Below, piece after piece: positions 7,835-15,862 of a stretch of 20,998 nt of DNA. A program made the position numbers and the translations under genes. The DNA lies in contig JBQCEN010000339.1 of NCBI GenBank assembly GCA_051960215.1, positions 1 through 20,998 on the forward strand. Direction: 5' to 3'. The notes beneath the pieces are model-generated. The model saw only the letters and a program-made list of their open reading frames with translations, was not told the origin of the DNA and searched no databases. The DNA is from Pararhizobium_B sp051960215 (GTDB taxonomy: Bacteria; Pseudomonadota; Alphaproteobacteria; Rhizobiales; Rhizobiaceae). Position 1 is the stretch's first letter. Each line of letters starts with the position of its first letter.

Positions 7835-7855
7835 TCAAAACTCCGGGGGTGGAAT

Positions 7856-7886
7856 AGGAAAGGCCCCGGGTTCATCCCGAGGGCCT
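7856..7886 (-). terminator. Terminator-like hairpin between gp15-like and gp16-like genes
   Basis: The minus-strand stem AGGCCC-t-CGGG, loop ATGAA, CCCG-GGGCCT (7886-7861) is followed by TTCC, giving a T-T-T-C-C context, and is preceded by an A-rich CCAAAGC. It fills most of the 59-nt gap between the two ejection protein genes. The weak U-tract suggests an attenuator or processing hairpin that lets some transcription through to the gp16-like gene. Confidence 0.5.
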
Positions 7887-7893
7887 GCTTTGG

Positions 7894-10245
7894 TTACTTC
7901 CCTGCGGCGGGCGGCGTGCCGATCTCCACGGGGCCGAGCTGGACGTGTCCGTCCTTCACGGCATCCCAGCCGGACTGCATCCCGTCCCAGAGGTACCGGA
8001 GAGGGTGATGCACGATGCCGTTCTCGGCTGCGGCCTCAGCGCCATGGACCGCGTTGCCGACACCCTTCGCAGCCTTGCCGCCGAAGACGAAGCCGCCCTG
8101 AGGCGTCGTGAGGACACCCCGCTTGTACCGCTGCCCGGTCTTGGACCAGCGCGGGGCGCTGTCCTTCTGGCCGAAGCTGTAGGTGTAGATTTCCCGGGTG
8201 CTCTTATCGACCCAGTACGTCTTGCCGTCCGTGTCGACGGCCTGCACGAGGCCCTTGGCGGCGATGCTGCTGTTGAGCGCTGCATTGCGGACGGTCTCGC
8301 GGTCCTTGGCTTCCTGCTTGACCTTGGAGGACTGCCGGAGCTGGGAGAGGTTGATGAAGACGGCCTGTCCCTTGTCGTCGAAGACGGGCAGCATGGTGTG
8401 TTTGTCGACAAGCATCAGCCGGCCGCCTGAGGCTGTCCCCGAGGGAGCAGGCGCTACCGAGATGTCTGACTGGCTGATGTCGTTCCGCTTGAGTGTTAGC
8501 GGGGCCTTCTTCGCGTAATCAGCGATCGCATCGTCCAAGGCCTCGCTAAAGTTCTGCGGGAGGTCCTGCCCCTGCATGTCGAGGAGAACGCCGTTATAGG
8601 TGATCGAGGTCTTCTTGACGGCCTCGGCCGCCTGCTCCACCGCATCCGTGGGCTTCAGCCCCAGCCTGACGAAGGTCTGGGCGAGGTTCGTGACCCGCTG
8701 TTTGGCGATGGACGAGTTGGCCGGCTCGGCGCTGTTCGTCCCCCAAATCCACCCCGGCTTGGTGCCGAGGCTGTTGACTTGGGCGTCGATCTCGCGCTGG
8801 TACTTCTGGACGCTCTCCATGCCCTCCTTGGTCACCTGCGTGGTGCGGATCGCCGTGCTGAGCGCGGTATCCGGGTCCTGATGCAGGTACTTCTCGGCCA
8901 TGAGATACGTTTCGGCGAACTGTCGATCGGGCTCCTTGGTATAGGCCAGAAGCGAGGCCGTGCTCTCGTTCTGCAGCCACTCGTAGGCCTTGAGCTTGCC
9001 GAGGAGCTTCTGCCTGCCCTCCGGGTCCTGCTCAAGGTCGATCGACGCCATGTCTGCGATCCCGGTCACGGCCGAGGAGAGCCCGGGGTGCTTCATCCCG
9101 GACAGGCGGTAGGCACGCAGCTCGCGGGAGAGCGTCTCCGGCTGGGTCTCCCGGTTGCCCTTGGCTATGTTCTGGGAGTGCCTCTGGAAGTCTTCCTCGG
9201 CCCAGTCCTGCTGCTGCTTGACGGTGATGGTCTTCTCGTCGCCCGTCAGCGTCTTGTAGTGGATGTCGGCAATCTGGTCGGCGTTGCCGTGGCGCAGGAG
9301 CTGGTAGTTCTGGTCGCGCAGCGTCGTCTTGAACTGCTGCTCCTCCTGCAGCGATACCGCCTTCTTGGCCGTTAGCTGGATTTGGAGGACCGTATCCTGC
9401 ATGTCCGGGTTCGACATGAGGGAGCGCGGCGAGCCATCCTTGCCGGGGCGCTCGTGCGAGATCAGTGCCAGCGCGACCTCAGGTGCCGTGGCGGCAATCC
9501 GGCGGGCCTTGTTCAGGACTTCCTGATCGAGCTGCTTGTAGTCGACGCCGAGGGTGCCGTCCTTACCGAGGTTGGCATACTGGCCATAGATGCCGTCCGC
9601 GATCTTCCTCGGGTCGGTCCCGGTCTTGATCCCGTCGTCGACCATGGTGTCGATGAAGCCGAAAGCGGCGCGGTTCTGGGCGTCCACGAAGTCGGACGAC
9701 TTGCGCTTCGTGGCATAGTCCATGGCCCACGTACGCAGCCCGTCCATTCGGCGCATGTAGGCGGCACCGAAGTTTCGGTCGGAGCCGTACTTGTCGATGT
9801 CGGCCTTGGTCGCCTGAGCGAGGTACTGGTCGACGTTGCCATGGTCCCAGTCGAAGTTCCGCGTCAGGTCCTGCTGGAGCTGGTCGACGCGGTGAGCGCC
9901 GTACTCGTCTCCGAACGATGCGTGGATCGCCTTCTGGGCGAACTGGTTGTCGTAGTTGGGGATCGAGCCATCCTCGACCGCCTTGACGTAGTCGTCCCGG
10001 GTCCAACCCGAGAACTTCCGCTGCTCGGCCCAGGCCTGATCCTGCAGCTCCTTGTCGGAGGGCTTCATCAGGGGGACGAGACTGCCGATGGAGCTGGAGA
10101 AGGAACCAAGGGCGTCGGCGAGGCGCGTGAGGTTGGTGTTGGCGGCCGGACGAGCCGGCGCGGCATAGGTGTCCGACTGGATCGGAGCGGGCCGCAGGGG
10201 GAGATTACCCTGCAGCTCCGGAGCCTGAACTCGTCCTTGAGCCAT
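7894..10245 (-). CDS. Internal virion protein, gp15-like ejection protein
   Basis: A 783-aa protein, compared with about 747 for T7 gp15. In T7, gp15 is ejected with gp14 and gp16 and forms part of the periplasmic tunnel. The N-terminus (QGNLPLRPAPIQSDTYAAP) and the following 'LGSFSSSIGSLVPLM' and 'DQAWAEQRKFSG' stretches fit gp15-type proteins of T7-like phages. The remainder is long, helical and charged, with no enzyme motif or transmembrane segment that I can see. The assignment rests mainly on size, composition and exact position between gp14-like and gp16-like genes. The ATG at 10245 overlaps the gp14-like stop by one base (TAATG), implying coupled translation. A hairpin follows the stop. 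Confidence 0.8.
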   Translation of the reverse strand: MAQGRVQAPELQGNLPLRPAPIQSDTYAAPARPAANTNLTRLADALGSFSSSIGSLVPLMKPSDKELQDQAWAEQRKFSGWTRDDYVKAVEDGSIPNYDNQFAQKAIHASFGDEYGAHRVDQLQQDLTRNFDWDHGNVDQYLAQATKADIDKYGSDRNFGAAYMRRMDGLRTWAMDYATKRKSSDFVDAQNRAAFGFIDTMVDDGIKTGTDPRKIADGIYGQYANLGKDGTLGVDYKQLDQEVLNKARRIAATAPEVALALISHERPGKDGSPRSLMSNPDMQDTVLQIQLTAKKAVSLQEEQQFKTTLRDQNYQLLRHGNADQIADIHYKTLTGDEKTITVKQQQDWAEEDFQRHSQNIAKGNRETQPETLSRELRAYRLSGMKHPGLSSAVTGIADMASIDLEQDPEGRQKLLGKLKAYEWLQNESTASLLAYTKEPDRQFAETYLMAEKYLHQDPDTALSTAIRTTQVTKEGMESVQKYQREIDAQVNSLGTKPGWIWGTNSAEPANSSIAKQRVTNLAQTFVRLGLKPTDAVEQAAEAVKKTSITYNGVLLDMQGQDLPQNFSEALDDAIADYAKKAPLTLKRNDISQSDISVAPAPSGTASGGRLMLVDKHTMLPVFDDKGQAVFINLSQLRQSSKVKQEAKDRETVRNAALNSSIAAKGLVQAVDTDGKTYWVDKSTREIYTYSFGQKDSAPRWSKTGQRYKRGVLTTPQGGFVFGGKAAKGVGNAVHGAEAAAENGIVHHPLRYLWDGMQSGWDAVKDGHVQLGPVEIGTPPAAGK

Positions 10246-10781
10246 TAAGCGGCCATCCTCTTGAAGCGCTGATAGTTGCCGTAGCTGTCGACCCCGGCCC
10301 CTAGAATGCGGAGTGCCGCGTCGGCGAAGCTGGGGGTCTGAGCCTGCTGGACGGAGTTGATGCGGCCCTCGGTCTGAGCCTGGGTCGCGTCCATCTCGCC
10401 GCGCAGGTAGTCGGCGTTCATCTGGTAGTTGTTCGAGAGCGTCCGCTCGTAGCGGCCCTGCTGCCCGTAATAGTCGGCAATGAGAGCGTCGACGGACAGG
10501 CCAGAGACCCCGGCCTCTCCGGCCGCGACGTGAGCCGTGGACCGGCCCTTCATTGCGTCGATGTTCAGCTTCTGCTCCTCCTGCGACGCAGCCGCCTTCT
10601 CTTGGAGGGCGCGGTTCTGCTGGGAAGCGTAGGTGTTGACCGCAGCCTTGTTGGCCGCAATCCGATTATTCTCGTAGTACTGCTGCTGCGCCGCAGCCTG
10701 CTGCTTCTCGGCCGAATAGCCGGTGATGGCTCCGGCGGCCGACAGCGCGAACTGAGCCAGTGTCATGACGACTGGGCACAT
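10245..10781 (-). CDS. Internal virion protein, gp14-like
   Basis: A 178-aa protein, compared with 196 in T7 gp14. The gp14 family is ejected first and forms the outer-membrane pore. The N-terminus is hydrophobic (MTLAQFALSAAGAITGYSA), and a long Gln/Ala-rich helical region (EKQQAAAQQQYYENNRIAANK) follows, as in T7 gp14. I chose the ATG at 10781 (protein starts MCPVVM) because AGGG lies 7 nt upstream and T7 gp14 also begins Met-Cys. The ATG at 10766 has no ribosome site. This start overlaps the end of the gp13-like gene by 19 nt, and the stop overlaps the gp15-like start (TAATG). Confidence 0.82.
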   Translation of the reverse strand: MCPVVMTLAQFALSAAGAITGYSAEKQQAAAQQQYYENNRIAANKAAVNTYASQQNRALQEKAAASQEEQKLNIDAMKGRSTAHVAAGEAGVSGLSVDALIADYYGQQGRYERTLSNNYQMNADYLRGEMDATQAQTEGRINSVQQAQTPSFADAALRILGAGVDSYGNYQRFKRMAA

Positions 10782-11248
10782 GGTGTATCCCTGAGCTTTG
10801 CGAATTCGATGAAGGGCCTCCGCTCCACGCCGATCTCCGGGACGACCCTCAGGAGCGAGAAGCCCATTCGGAGGAGCCAGCGGACGTGCGTGGTGTTGCG
10901 GACGTCAATGTGATTGCCCAAGAGCGGGTAGAGATCGTGGAGGCGCTCGAGCCACTTAGGGGCCTCGGTCAGGAGCAGCCGGCGGTACCTGAGCAGCTCC
11001 GGGGACGAGCACATCCAGACGATACCGAAATACGGGTGGAGGTCGACGCCCTGAACGCCGAACAGGCCTATGCACTGCCCGTCGTCGTCAATCATGGCCC
11101 ATGCGTGGGGTGTCGTCTCGAGGGTGAGCGGCAGGGCGACCTGGGGTTCCAGCCCCAGCATCGCCACGCACTCCTGCCGATCGGCCTCCCGCAAACGCGG
11201 GGCCAGTGACCGGGCGTCGGCCACGGTGGCCCTGCGAATGTGCGGCAT
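10763..11248 (-). CDS. Internal virion protein, gp13-like, with acetyltransferase-like fold
   Basis: A 161-aa protein, compared with 138 in T7 gp13. The segment 'GNHIDVRNTTHVRWLLRMGF' matches T7 gp13 'WVGNTSHIRFLKTIGA'. The start (MPHIRRATVADARSLAPRLR) and the central 'AWAMIDDDGQCIGLFGVQG' look like a GNAT (N-acetyltransferase) fold, a similarity known for gp13-type proteins. No acetyl-CoA pocket can be confirmed, so the role is more likely structural or in assembly of the internal core. The ATG at 11248 overlaps the stop of the tail tubular B gene by one base (TAATG). The longer reading from 11308 would overlap that gene and is not favoured. Confidence 0.8.
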   Translation of the reverse strand: MPHIRRATVADARSLAPRLREADRQECVAMLGLEPQVALPLTLETTPHAWAMIDDDGQCIGLFGVQGVDLHPYFGIVWMCSSPELLRYRRLLLTEAPKWLERLHDLYPLLGNHIDVRNTTHVRWLLRMGFSLLRVVPEIGVERRPFIEFAKLRDTPCAQSS

Positions 11249-13731
11249 TAGGTCCTCTTCGACTTCATGACGTAGTTGCCTACCCACTCGGCCGCGAGGA
11301 TCGAGCACGGAAGGTAGCTGTCGTTTACCAGCTCGATCCTGACGCGGTCGTTCTTCGACAGGATCGGCACCCGGAACGTCCCGTCTCCCAGCGTCACCTT
11401 GTCGGTGATGTTGAGAGGATCGCCCATGAGCCGGCCGTTGGTGAAGTAGGCCCGCATCTGTTGCGCGAGTGGGGTGATCTCGACACGGAAGTATGCCGTC
11501 TTCGAGAACTGGAGAAGCAACTGGATGAGCTGCAGCCGGCCCTCTGTTATGACCTCGGTCCCGCCTCCCCGGCTCTGCTCGCGGAGGAAGATCGTCGAGA
11601 GCCGGTAGCGCATCTCGTAGGGAACGCCCAGATGGACCGGGACGTCCCGAAGATCGCCCCGGACGATGACGTGGTTCGTGCCGAACTCGGTTACCTCGAC
11701 CTCGAGCCCCGGCTGCATGGACGACGAGCCGGAACCGGCCGTGACCACGACATATGCGTCGTCGTTGGCCACCTGCTCCATCGGGATGTAGGTCAGGTCG
11801 GTATACGGGTCGTAGGTCCGGGCACTGCTGGGCTCGACGCGGAAGCGCCGGTCGAGGTGCGTGACGAAGGTGTTGTCCTCGTCAGTGCCTCCGGGCTGCA
11901 CTTCCATGTATTCGATGAACACGCCGTTCGCCCTGCCGGCCAGCACGTAGAGCCGGCTCTCGACGAACCAGAAGTCGAGGACCTTGGATACGCCCGGGAA
12001 CTCCCAGCGAGACCAGCTCGCCTGCAGCTTCTGGTTATTGGCCCAGTAGTACTTGTAGACGTAGAGCGCCTCGACGGCTCCATCCGACTGGACGACAAGG
12101 ATGTCCTCGTGCGTCGACGCGGCCATCTTGATGACCCGGCCGGGGAGGTACTGAGGAACGTGCCCGGTGATGTCATCGGCATCCGCCACTCCCGTGCTGT
12201 CGTCGACCCGGAACTCCCGGACCATCGAGAACTGCCCCCGGTCTACTGCGAAGAAGATCGCAGGGCCCGAGGCCACGGGGCGCGAGACGGCCGATGCCTG
12301 GAAGGCCGTAGCCACACGAACGGAGGCCGTCTTCGGGGTGAGCAGCTCGTTGCCCATGAAGGAGAACTGCTTCTGGTCAGCGAAGAGGATAAGCCGGTCA
12401 GTGATGGCCTCGGCCGAGCGCAGGATTGAAACCCCGGCATCGGTGCAGGCCACGTCGATCGGATCGTCGTCGAGCAGCGCTGTCGCCGTAGCCCGCCAGA
12501 AGTCGAAGTAGCTCCCTTCCCGGGACAGGATCACGTTCTCGCCAGAGAGGAACCCGAGGCGGTTCTTGAAGAACGTCAGCTCGCTGATCACCTTGCCGAC
12601 GAAGGACGGCTCCGGGATCGTCTTGGCATCTCCCGCCTTCCGCGCCTCCCACTCGAGGGCCTTGAAGGTGAACGTTCCGTCTTCCTCGCGGACGAGCGTG
12701 TGAGGCATCGTTGCGGCGTCAAACTGTGTCTTGATCCCCGGCTGCGGGACTTCCCGCCAGACACCGGGGGTGGAGATGGGGTCGTCCGGGGACTGCTTCC
12801 CGAAACGGACGTAATAGTCGTCGAACTCCGTCGACACGGACCCGCTCACCTTCACAGCCATTCCATCTTCACAGAACGCCGGTAGGTCGGAGAAGTCCTG
12901 GACCGAGCCTTGGATCGCCTTCATGGCGTGGCCGTTGTAGCCATCCTCGACCGCGACAGAGAAAGGCGTGCCGTCCTCGCGGAGGATGTAGATCGAGCCC
13001 TTGAAGACCCTCACCGTCCAACCGTTCGCGGCGTTGATGCCCTTGCCGGCGAGGTTGCTGTCGGTGGCCATCCACGTCCAGTTGCCGTTGCTGTCGCCGT
13101 TGACCGTCTTGGACAGAGCCACGGTCTCACCCGTGGCGAGCCTCCGGGCGATGTAGGCGGTGTCGACGGCCGGGGACTGTGCCGCGCTTGTGCCGTCCGG
13201 CGTCCGGTAGCGAGCGACCTCGGTGCCGTTGATCGAGATCGTGTAGTCCTTGCCGTAGTTGCCGGCCATCACATTGATGAGCGCCTCGCTCTTCGACGGG
13301 CTCTCGACCACGGAAGCATCCATGGCAGTCGCCACTGACGTGTTGGTGACGAAGGTGTAGTCGCCCACGGTTATGGCGCGGTAGGGCGGGCGCTGGTAGA
13401 TGCCGGAGTTGAACCCGAGGTATCCGAAGCCGCCGGGGGCGTTCACGTCCCTCTCGACGCCGTTGATGTCGAACACCCGAACGCCGGCCGCTGAGAACAG
13501 CACCGAGTAGCGCTCGCTCGTGTCCCGGTTGATCGAGTGGACGTAGACCTGAGAGGGGATGTCGTTGCCGATTGACGCCACCGAATTCGTCGGGGGACGC
13601 TTGCGGAGGCCCTCTACCACGGTCGAATAGGCGTTGATCTGTAGGTCGCCCTGCGTCGCGAGCCGCAGCGCCATGGCCTGCTGGCTGACGCCGTTCGCGA
13701 AGTTCGGGATGGACCCGCTGATCTTCGCCAT
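11248..13731 (-). CDS. Tail tubular protein B (T7 gp12-like, nozzle)
   Basis: An 827-aa protein, compared with 794 for T7 gp12. It forms the distal nozzle of the short tail through which DNA leaves. T7 gp12 motifs are conserved along its length: near the N-terminus 'GLRKRPPTNSV', 'HSINRD' and 'VRVFDINGVE'; then 'MPHTLVREEDGTFTFK'; then 'FFKNRLGFLSGENVILSR' and 'DDDPIDVA'; then 'DDITGHVPQYLPG'; and near the C-terminus 'GRLQLIQ' and 'AEWVGNYV'. The ATG at 13731 overlaps the tail tubular A stop by one base (TGATG), and its own stop overlaps the next start (TAATG). Such coupling suits proteins made in fixed ratios. Identification is firm. Confidence 0.95.
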   Translation of the reverse strand: MAKISGSIPNFANGVSQQAMALRLATQGDLQINAYSTVVEGLRKRPPTNSVASIGNDIPSQVYVHSINRDTSERYSVLFSAAGVRVFDINGVERDVNAPGGFGYLGFNSGIYQRPPYRAITVGDYTFVTNTSVATAMDASVVESPSKSEALINVMAGNYGKDYTISINGTEVARYRTPDGTSAAQSPAVDTAYIARRLATGETVALSKTVNGDSNGNWTWMATDSNLAGKGINAANGWTVRVFKGSIYILREDGTPFSVAVEDGYNGHAMKAIQGSVQDFSDLPAFCEDGMAVKVSGSVSTEFDDYYVRFGKQSPDDPISTPGVWREVPQPGIKTQFDAATMPHTLVREEDGTFTFKALEWEARKAGDAKTIPEPSFVGKVISELTFFKNRLGFLSGENVILSREGSYFDFWRATATALLDDDPIDVACTDAGVSILRSAEAITDRLILFADQKQFSFMGNELLTPKTASVRVATAFQASAVSRPVASGPAIFFAVDRGQFSMVREFRVDDSTGVADADDITGHVPQYLPGRVIKMAASTHEDILVVQSDGAVEALYVYKYYWANNQKLQASWSRWEFPGVSKVLDFWFVESRLYVLAGRANGVFIEYMEVQPGGTDEDNTFVTHLDRRFRVEPSSARTYDPYTDLTYIPMEQVANDDAYVVVTAGSGSSSMQPGLEVEVTEFGTNHVIVRGDLRDVPVHLGVPYEMRYRLSTIFLREQSRGGGTEVITEGRLQLIQLLLQFSKTAYFRVEITPLAQQMRAYFTNGRLMGDPLNITDKVTLGDGTFRVPILSKNDRVRIELVNDSYLPCSILAAEWVGNYVMKSKRT

Positions 13732-14318
13732 CAGGACCGGCCCCGCAGCGTCGTCATGAAGGCGCTGTCGGTCAGCATGTTCGGATCGCGGGCGTCGATC
13801 TCCTCTTCCATCATCGCGGCGCGGGCCAAGGCCTCGTCCTGCGCGGTGTAGGAGTGCTCCGCCTGATCGCCGAAGTAGCGGTCCTGGTACTTCCGGGCCG
13901 CCCGGATCGTGACGTACATGCGGGCAGTCGAAGGGAGGTCCTCGAAGTCGAGGCCTTGGACGATATCCACGGTCACCGGAGCGCCGAAGACGTAGGTGTG
14001 GCCGTCCTTGTTGTAGAGCCGCAGACCCCTCTGGACGCAGTTGATGCTGGCGCTGTCGCCCGAGGTGTCGACCCTGAGCGTGTTCCGGGGAAGTCGGATG
14101 AAGCCCTCCTGATCGGGTACGATCTTCAGGCCTTCGTCGGTGTTGAAGGACCAGCCCCGCGTCTGGATTTCGACAAGTGTGGAGCGGAGCGTGGACGCTG
14201 CGAGCGAGGCATCAATGATCTCGTTGTCGTCGAGCGACGAGATCGGGCTGTCAGCACCGACCGCGAGTATCTCATTGATGGCCTCAAGCTCGGTGAGAGG
14301 TGTCGAGCCGATTGCCAT
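13731..14318 (-). CDS. Tail tubular protein A (T7 gp11-like, gatekeeper/adaptor)
   Basis: A 195-aa protein, against 196 for T7 gp11. It forms the ring joining the portal to the tail nozzle. The N-terminus (TPLTELEAINEILAVGADSP) is characteristic of gp11-type proteins, followed by 'LVEIQTRGWSFNTDEGL', 'FIRLPRNTLRVD' and a helical C-terminal half (RMYVTIRAARKYQDRYFG). It is the first gene after the capsid terminator. The ATG at 14318 has AGAGA about 5 nt upstream, in a leader nearly identical to that of fibre 1 (CAGAGACATCA then ATGGCA). Its stop overlaps the next start (TGATG). Confidence 0.93.
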   Translation of the reverse strand: MAIGSTPLTELEAINEILAVGADSPISSLDDNEIIDASLAASTLRSTLVEIQTRGWSFNTDEGLKIVPDQEGFIRLPRNTLRVDTSGDSASINCVQRGLRLYNKDGHTYVFGAPVTVDIVQGLDFEDLPSTARMYVTIRAARKYQDRYFGDQAEHSYTAQDEALARAAMMEEEIDARDPNMLTDSAFMTTLRGRS

Positions 14319-14363
14319 TGATGTCTCTGAGGGAGGGGATCACCGGACGTCGCCGGCGGAACG

Positions 14364-14394
14364 AAAAAAACCGAGGCCCCTTTCGGAGCCCCGG
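14364..14394 (-). terminator. Rho-independent terminator after the major capsid gene
   Basis: On the minus strand, CCGGGGCTCC (14394-14385), a GAAA tetraloop and GGGGCCTCGG form a 10-bp stem with two G-U pairs, followed at once by seven T (14370-14364). It stands 14 nt after the capsid stop, the same place as T-phi of T7 after gene 10. It should lower transcription into the tail genes relative to capsid. Confidence 0.9.
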
Positions 14395-14408
14395 CTTGTG
14401 ATGAGACC

Positions 14409-15341
14409 TTAGGCGGTCTTGAGTTCGATCGCGCACTCCGGCCGCAGCCAATCGTGGCCGACCGCGTACTTCGCGACGAGCAGCGTGCCCTGACGGGACA
14501 CCATGTACTCGTCCTCGACGGCGAGATCGAGGAGCTTCACCGTGCCGACCGCACCCTTGTGCATGATCAGGCCGGCGGTCGTCGAGAAGTCGCCCTGATA
14601 CTTCGCCGGGCCGTCAGCGACGACCGTGCCGTTCGGCAGGTTCGAGGTCTTGACCAGTGGGATGTCCGCGATCTTGACGACGGAGCCGTCCGCGTACGAG
14701 CCAGCTCCGCCCCAGTCCTTGTTGATGACCTTGGTGTTGCGAGCCAGCATGTAGTACTGGACCGACTTGAGGAAGCCGTAGCGGTCGGTCGCCGGGATGA
14801 ACTTGTCGTCCAGGGCCGCAGCCGCATCGAAGTAGGCCTCGGCCAGCACGTCGCTATCCGTGAGGAAGTTTGCGTTGGTCAGCGCCGAGCCCCCCGGCAT
14901 GCCGTCGACCACACCGCCCTGACGAGCCGCGATGACGGCCACACGAGCGACGTTCTTGTCGAATGCCTGAGCCAGCTCCTCGCCCATCTGCTTGGAGATT
15001 TCCGAGCGGATGTCGAAGTGGATCATCGCCTCGTCGATGTTGGCGACGAAGTGGTCAGTCAGCAGGAGGTCGTCGATGGTTATGACGCGCTCGGCCTGCT
15101 TGAACGCCGAGCCGAGGACTTCCGTGCCCGGGGCATGGTAGCGAGCACCGCTCTTACGGCCGGTCGCCGGGAACTGGGCGGACTTGCCGTTGGAGATCGA
15201 GCGGACCATGTGCTTGTCCGAGAACTCCACAGTCTGGGTGAAAGCCGTCAGGACCTCGCCCGAGAAGACCTTCTGGAGAAGAGCCTTCGTGTCACCCGCG
15301 CCGTTGATCTGGCCTACCGGGCTGTAAACTGCATCAGTCAT
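14409..15341 (-). CDS. Major capsid protein (T7 gp10-like, HK97 fold)
   Basis: A 310-aa protein, shorter than T7 gp10A (345). It builds the icosahedral shell around the scaffold. It matches T7 gp10 at 'LLQKVFSGEVLTAF' (T7 LFLKVFGGEVLTAF), 'HMVRSISNGKSAQFPATGR' (T7 HMVRSISSGKSAQFPVLGR) and 'VITIDDLLLTD' (T7 VITIDGLLTAD). I chose the ATG at 15341 (MTDAVYSPVG) because conserved sequence begins here. The longer reading from 15422 has a Cys-rich, unrelated leader. A GGGAA-like ribosome site lies upstream. A strong terminator follows the stop, and I see no slippery site for a gp10B-like extension. A long leader precedes it. Confidence 0.95.
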   Translation of the reverse strand: MTDAVYSPVGQINGAGDTKALLQKVFSGEVLTAFTQTVEFSDKHMVRSISNGKSAQFPATGRKSGARYHAPGTEVLGSAFKQAERVITIDDLLLTDHFVANIDEAMIHFDIRSEISKQMGEELAQAFDKNVARVAVIAARQGGVVDGMPGGSALTNANFLTDSDVLAEAYFDAAAALDDKFIPATDRYGFLKSVQYYMLARNTKVINKDWGGAGSYADGSVVKIADIPLVKTSNLPNGTVVADGPAKYQGDFSTTAGLIMHKGAVGTVKLLDLAVEDEYMVSRQGTLLVAKYAVGHDWLRPECAIELKTA

Positions 15342-15483
15342 GGTATTTCCCGTGAATGTTCTGAGGTTTGCGCGGACCTCGGAGCAGCACTGGAGGACGT
15401 GTTGGGATTGTCCGGCTTCCAAGCCCTCAGGCGTGGTCGGCGGGTCGCCAAGTTGTCTTCTGTGAGACTTCCTTGGTTCCTGT

Positions 15484-15498
15484 CGGGGCGTGGCCCCG
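15484..15498 (-). repeat. Perfect short hairpin in the capsid leader
   Basis: On the minus strand CGGGGC, loop CAC, GCCCCG: a six-pair perfect hairpin (arms 15493-15498 and 15484-15489). No T-tract follows. A second small stem (CCTCT, CTTC, AGAGG) lies nearby at 15506-15519, also perfect. Together they make the leader highly structured. Confidence 0.5.
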
Positions 15499-15551
15499 TG
15501 ATCGCCCTCTGAAGAGAGGCGGGATCGTCAGAACGTCGGTACGGGAAGGAG

Positions 15552-15593
15552 ACCCCGGGCGCATGCCTTTGTCGGCATAGACGGGACCGGGGT
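15552..15593 (-). terminator. Nested hairpin after the spanin genes (lysis cassette 3' boundary)
   Basis: Outer arms ACCCCGG (15593-15587) and CCGGGGT (15558-15552) enclose an inner stem ATGCC, loop GACAAA, GGCAT (15578-15563). The stem is followed by CTCCTTCC, a poor U-tract. It begins 5 nt after the o-spanin stop. It resembles the nested hairpin on the other side of the lysis cassette. Confidence 0.5.
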
Positions 15594-15598
15594 GTAGG

Positions 15599-15862
15599 TC
15601 AGTTCGATAGGGCGTCGTAGAACGAGATCAGGCGCTTGCCGCACTCGGTCTTCGATGCCTCGGATTGCTTCAGCGCGGCGATCAGCTCGATCACCTGCTT
15701 CTTCGATAGGGCCCCGGGCTTGGGTGCCGGGACCTCGGTATTGAAACAGAGCCGCACGTCGGATGGCAGCTCCGGGTAGACTGCGGGCTTAACGCCAGAG
15801 GTCGCGCAGCCGGTCAGTGTCAGCGCCACTAAGGCACTCACGATCCCGATCTTGAAGCGCAT
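15599..15862 (-). CDS. Rz1: Outer-membrane spanin lipoprotein (Rz1-like o-spanin)
   Basis: An 87-aa protein. It has a lipoprotein signal: basic start (MRFK), hydrophobic core (IGIVSALVALT) and lipobox L-T-G-C with Cys19 as the predicted lipidated residue. The mature part has a Pro-containing segment (YPELPSDVR, VPAPKPGALS) and ends in a helix (KKQVIELIAALKQSEASK). It would sit in the outer membrane and join the i-spanin across the periplasm to fuse the membranes in the last step of lysis. The first 74 nt overlap the end of the i-spanin gene in another frame, the usual Rz/Rz1 layout. GGAG lies 7 nt before the ATG at 15862, inside the i-spanin gene. The host is therefore Gram-negative. Confidence 0.88.
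   Translation of the reverse strand: MRFKIGIVSALVALTLTGCATSGVKPAVYPELPSDVRLCFNTEVPAPKPGALSKKQVIELIAALKQSEASKTECGKRLISFYDALSN

Larger units (their letters stand above)
15342..15598 (-). promoter_or_regulatory. 257-bp non-coding leader upstream of the capsid gene
   Basis: This is the longest gene-free stretch in the window, placed where T7 has phi10. I see no credible ORF on either strand. It holds three hairpins: a nested one at 15552-15593, one with arms 15506-15510 and 15515-15519, and one at 15484-15498. I could not recognise a T7-type promoter core, so a phage-polymerase promoter here is an inference from position. Confidence 0.45.

Noticed and set aside
10764..10766. Alternative start of the gp14-like gene at ATG 10766
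   Set aside because: It lacks a ribosome site. The ATG at 10781 has AGGG at 7 nt and gives the Met-Cys start also seen in T7 gp14.
14395..14425. Possible frameshift extension of the capsid protein (gp10B-like)
   Set aside because: The last codons before the stop hold no slippery heptamer, and the terminator starts 14 nt after the stop.
15368..15580. Plus-strand 70-codon frame in the capsid leader
   Set aside because: No ribosome site and no protein-like composition. It crosses several hairpins better explained as RNA structure.
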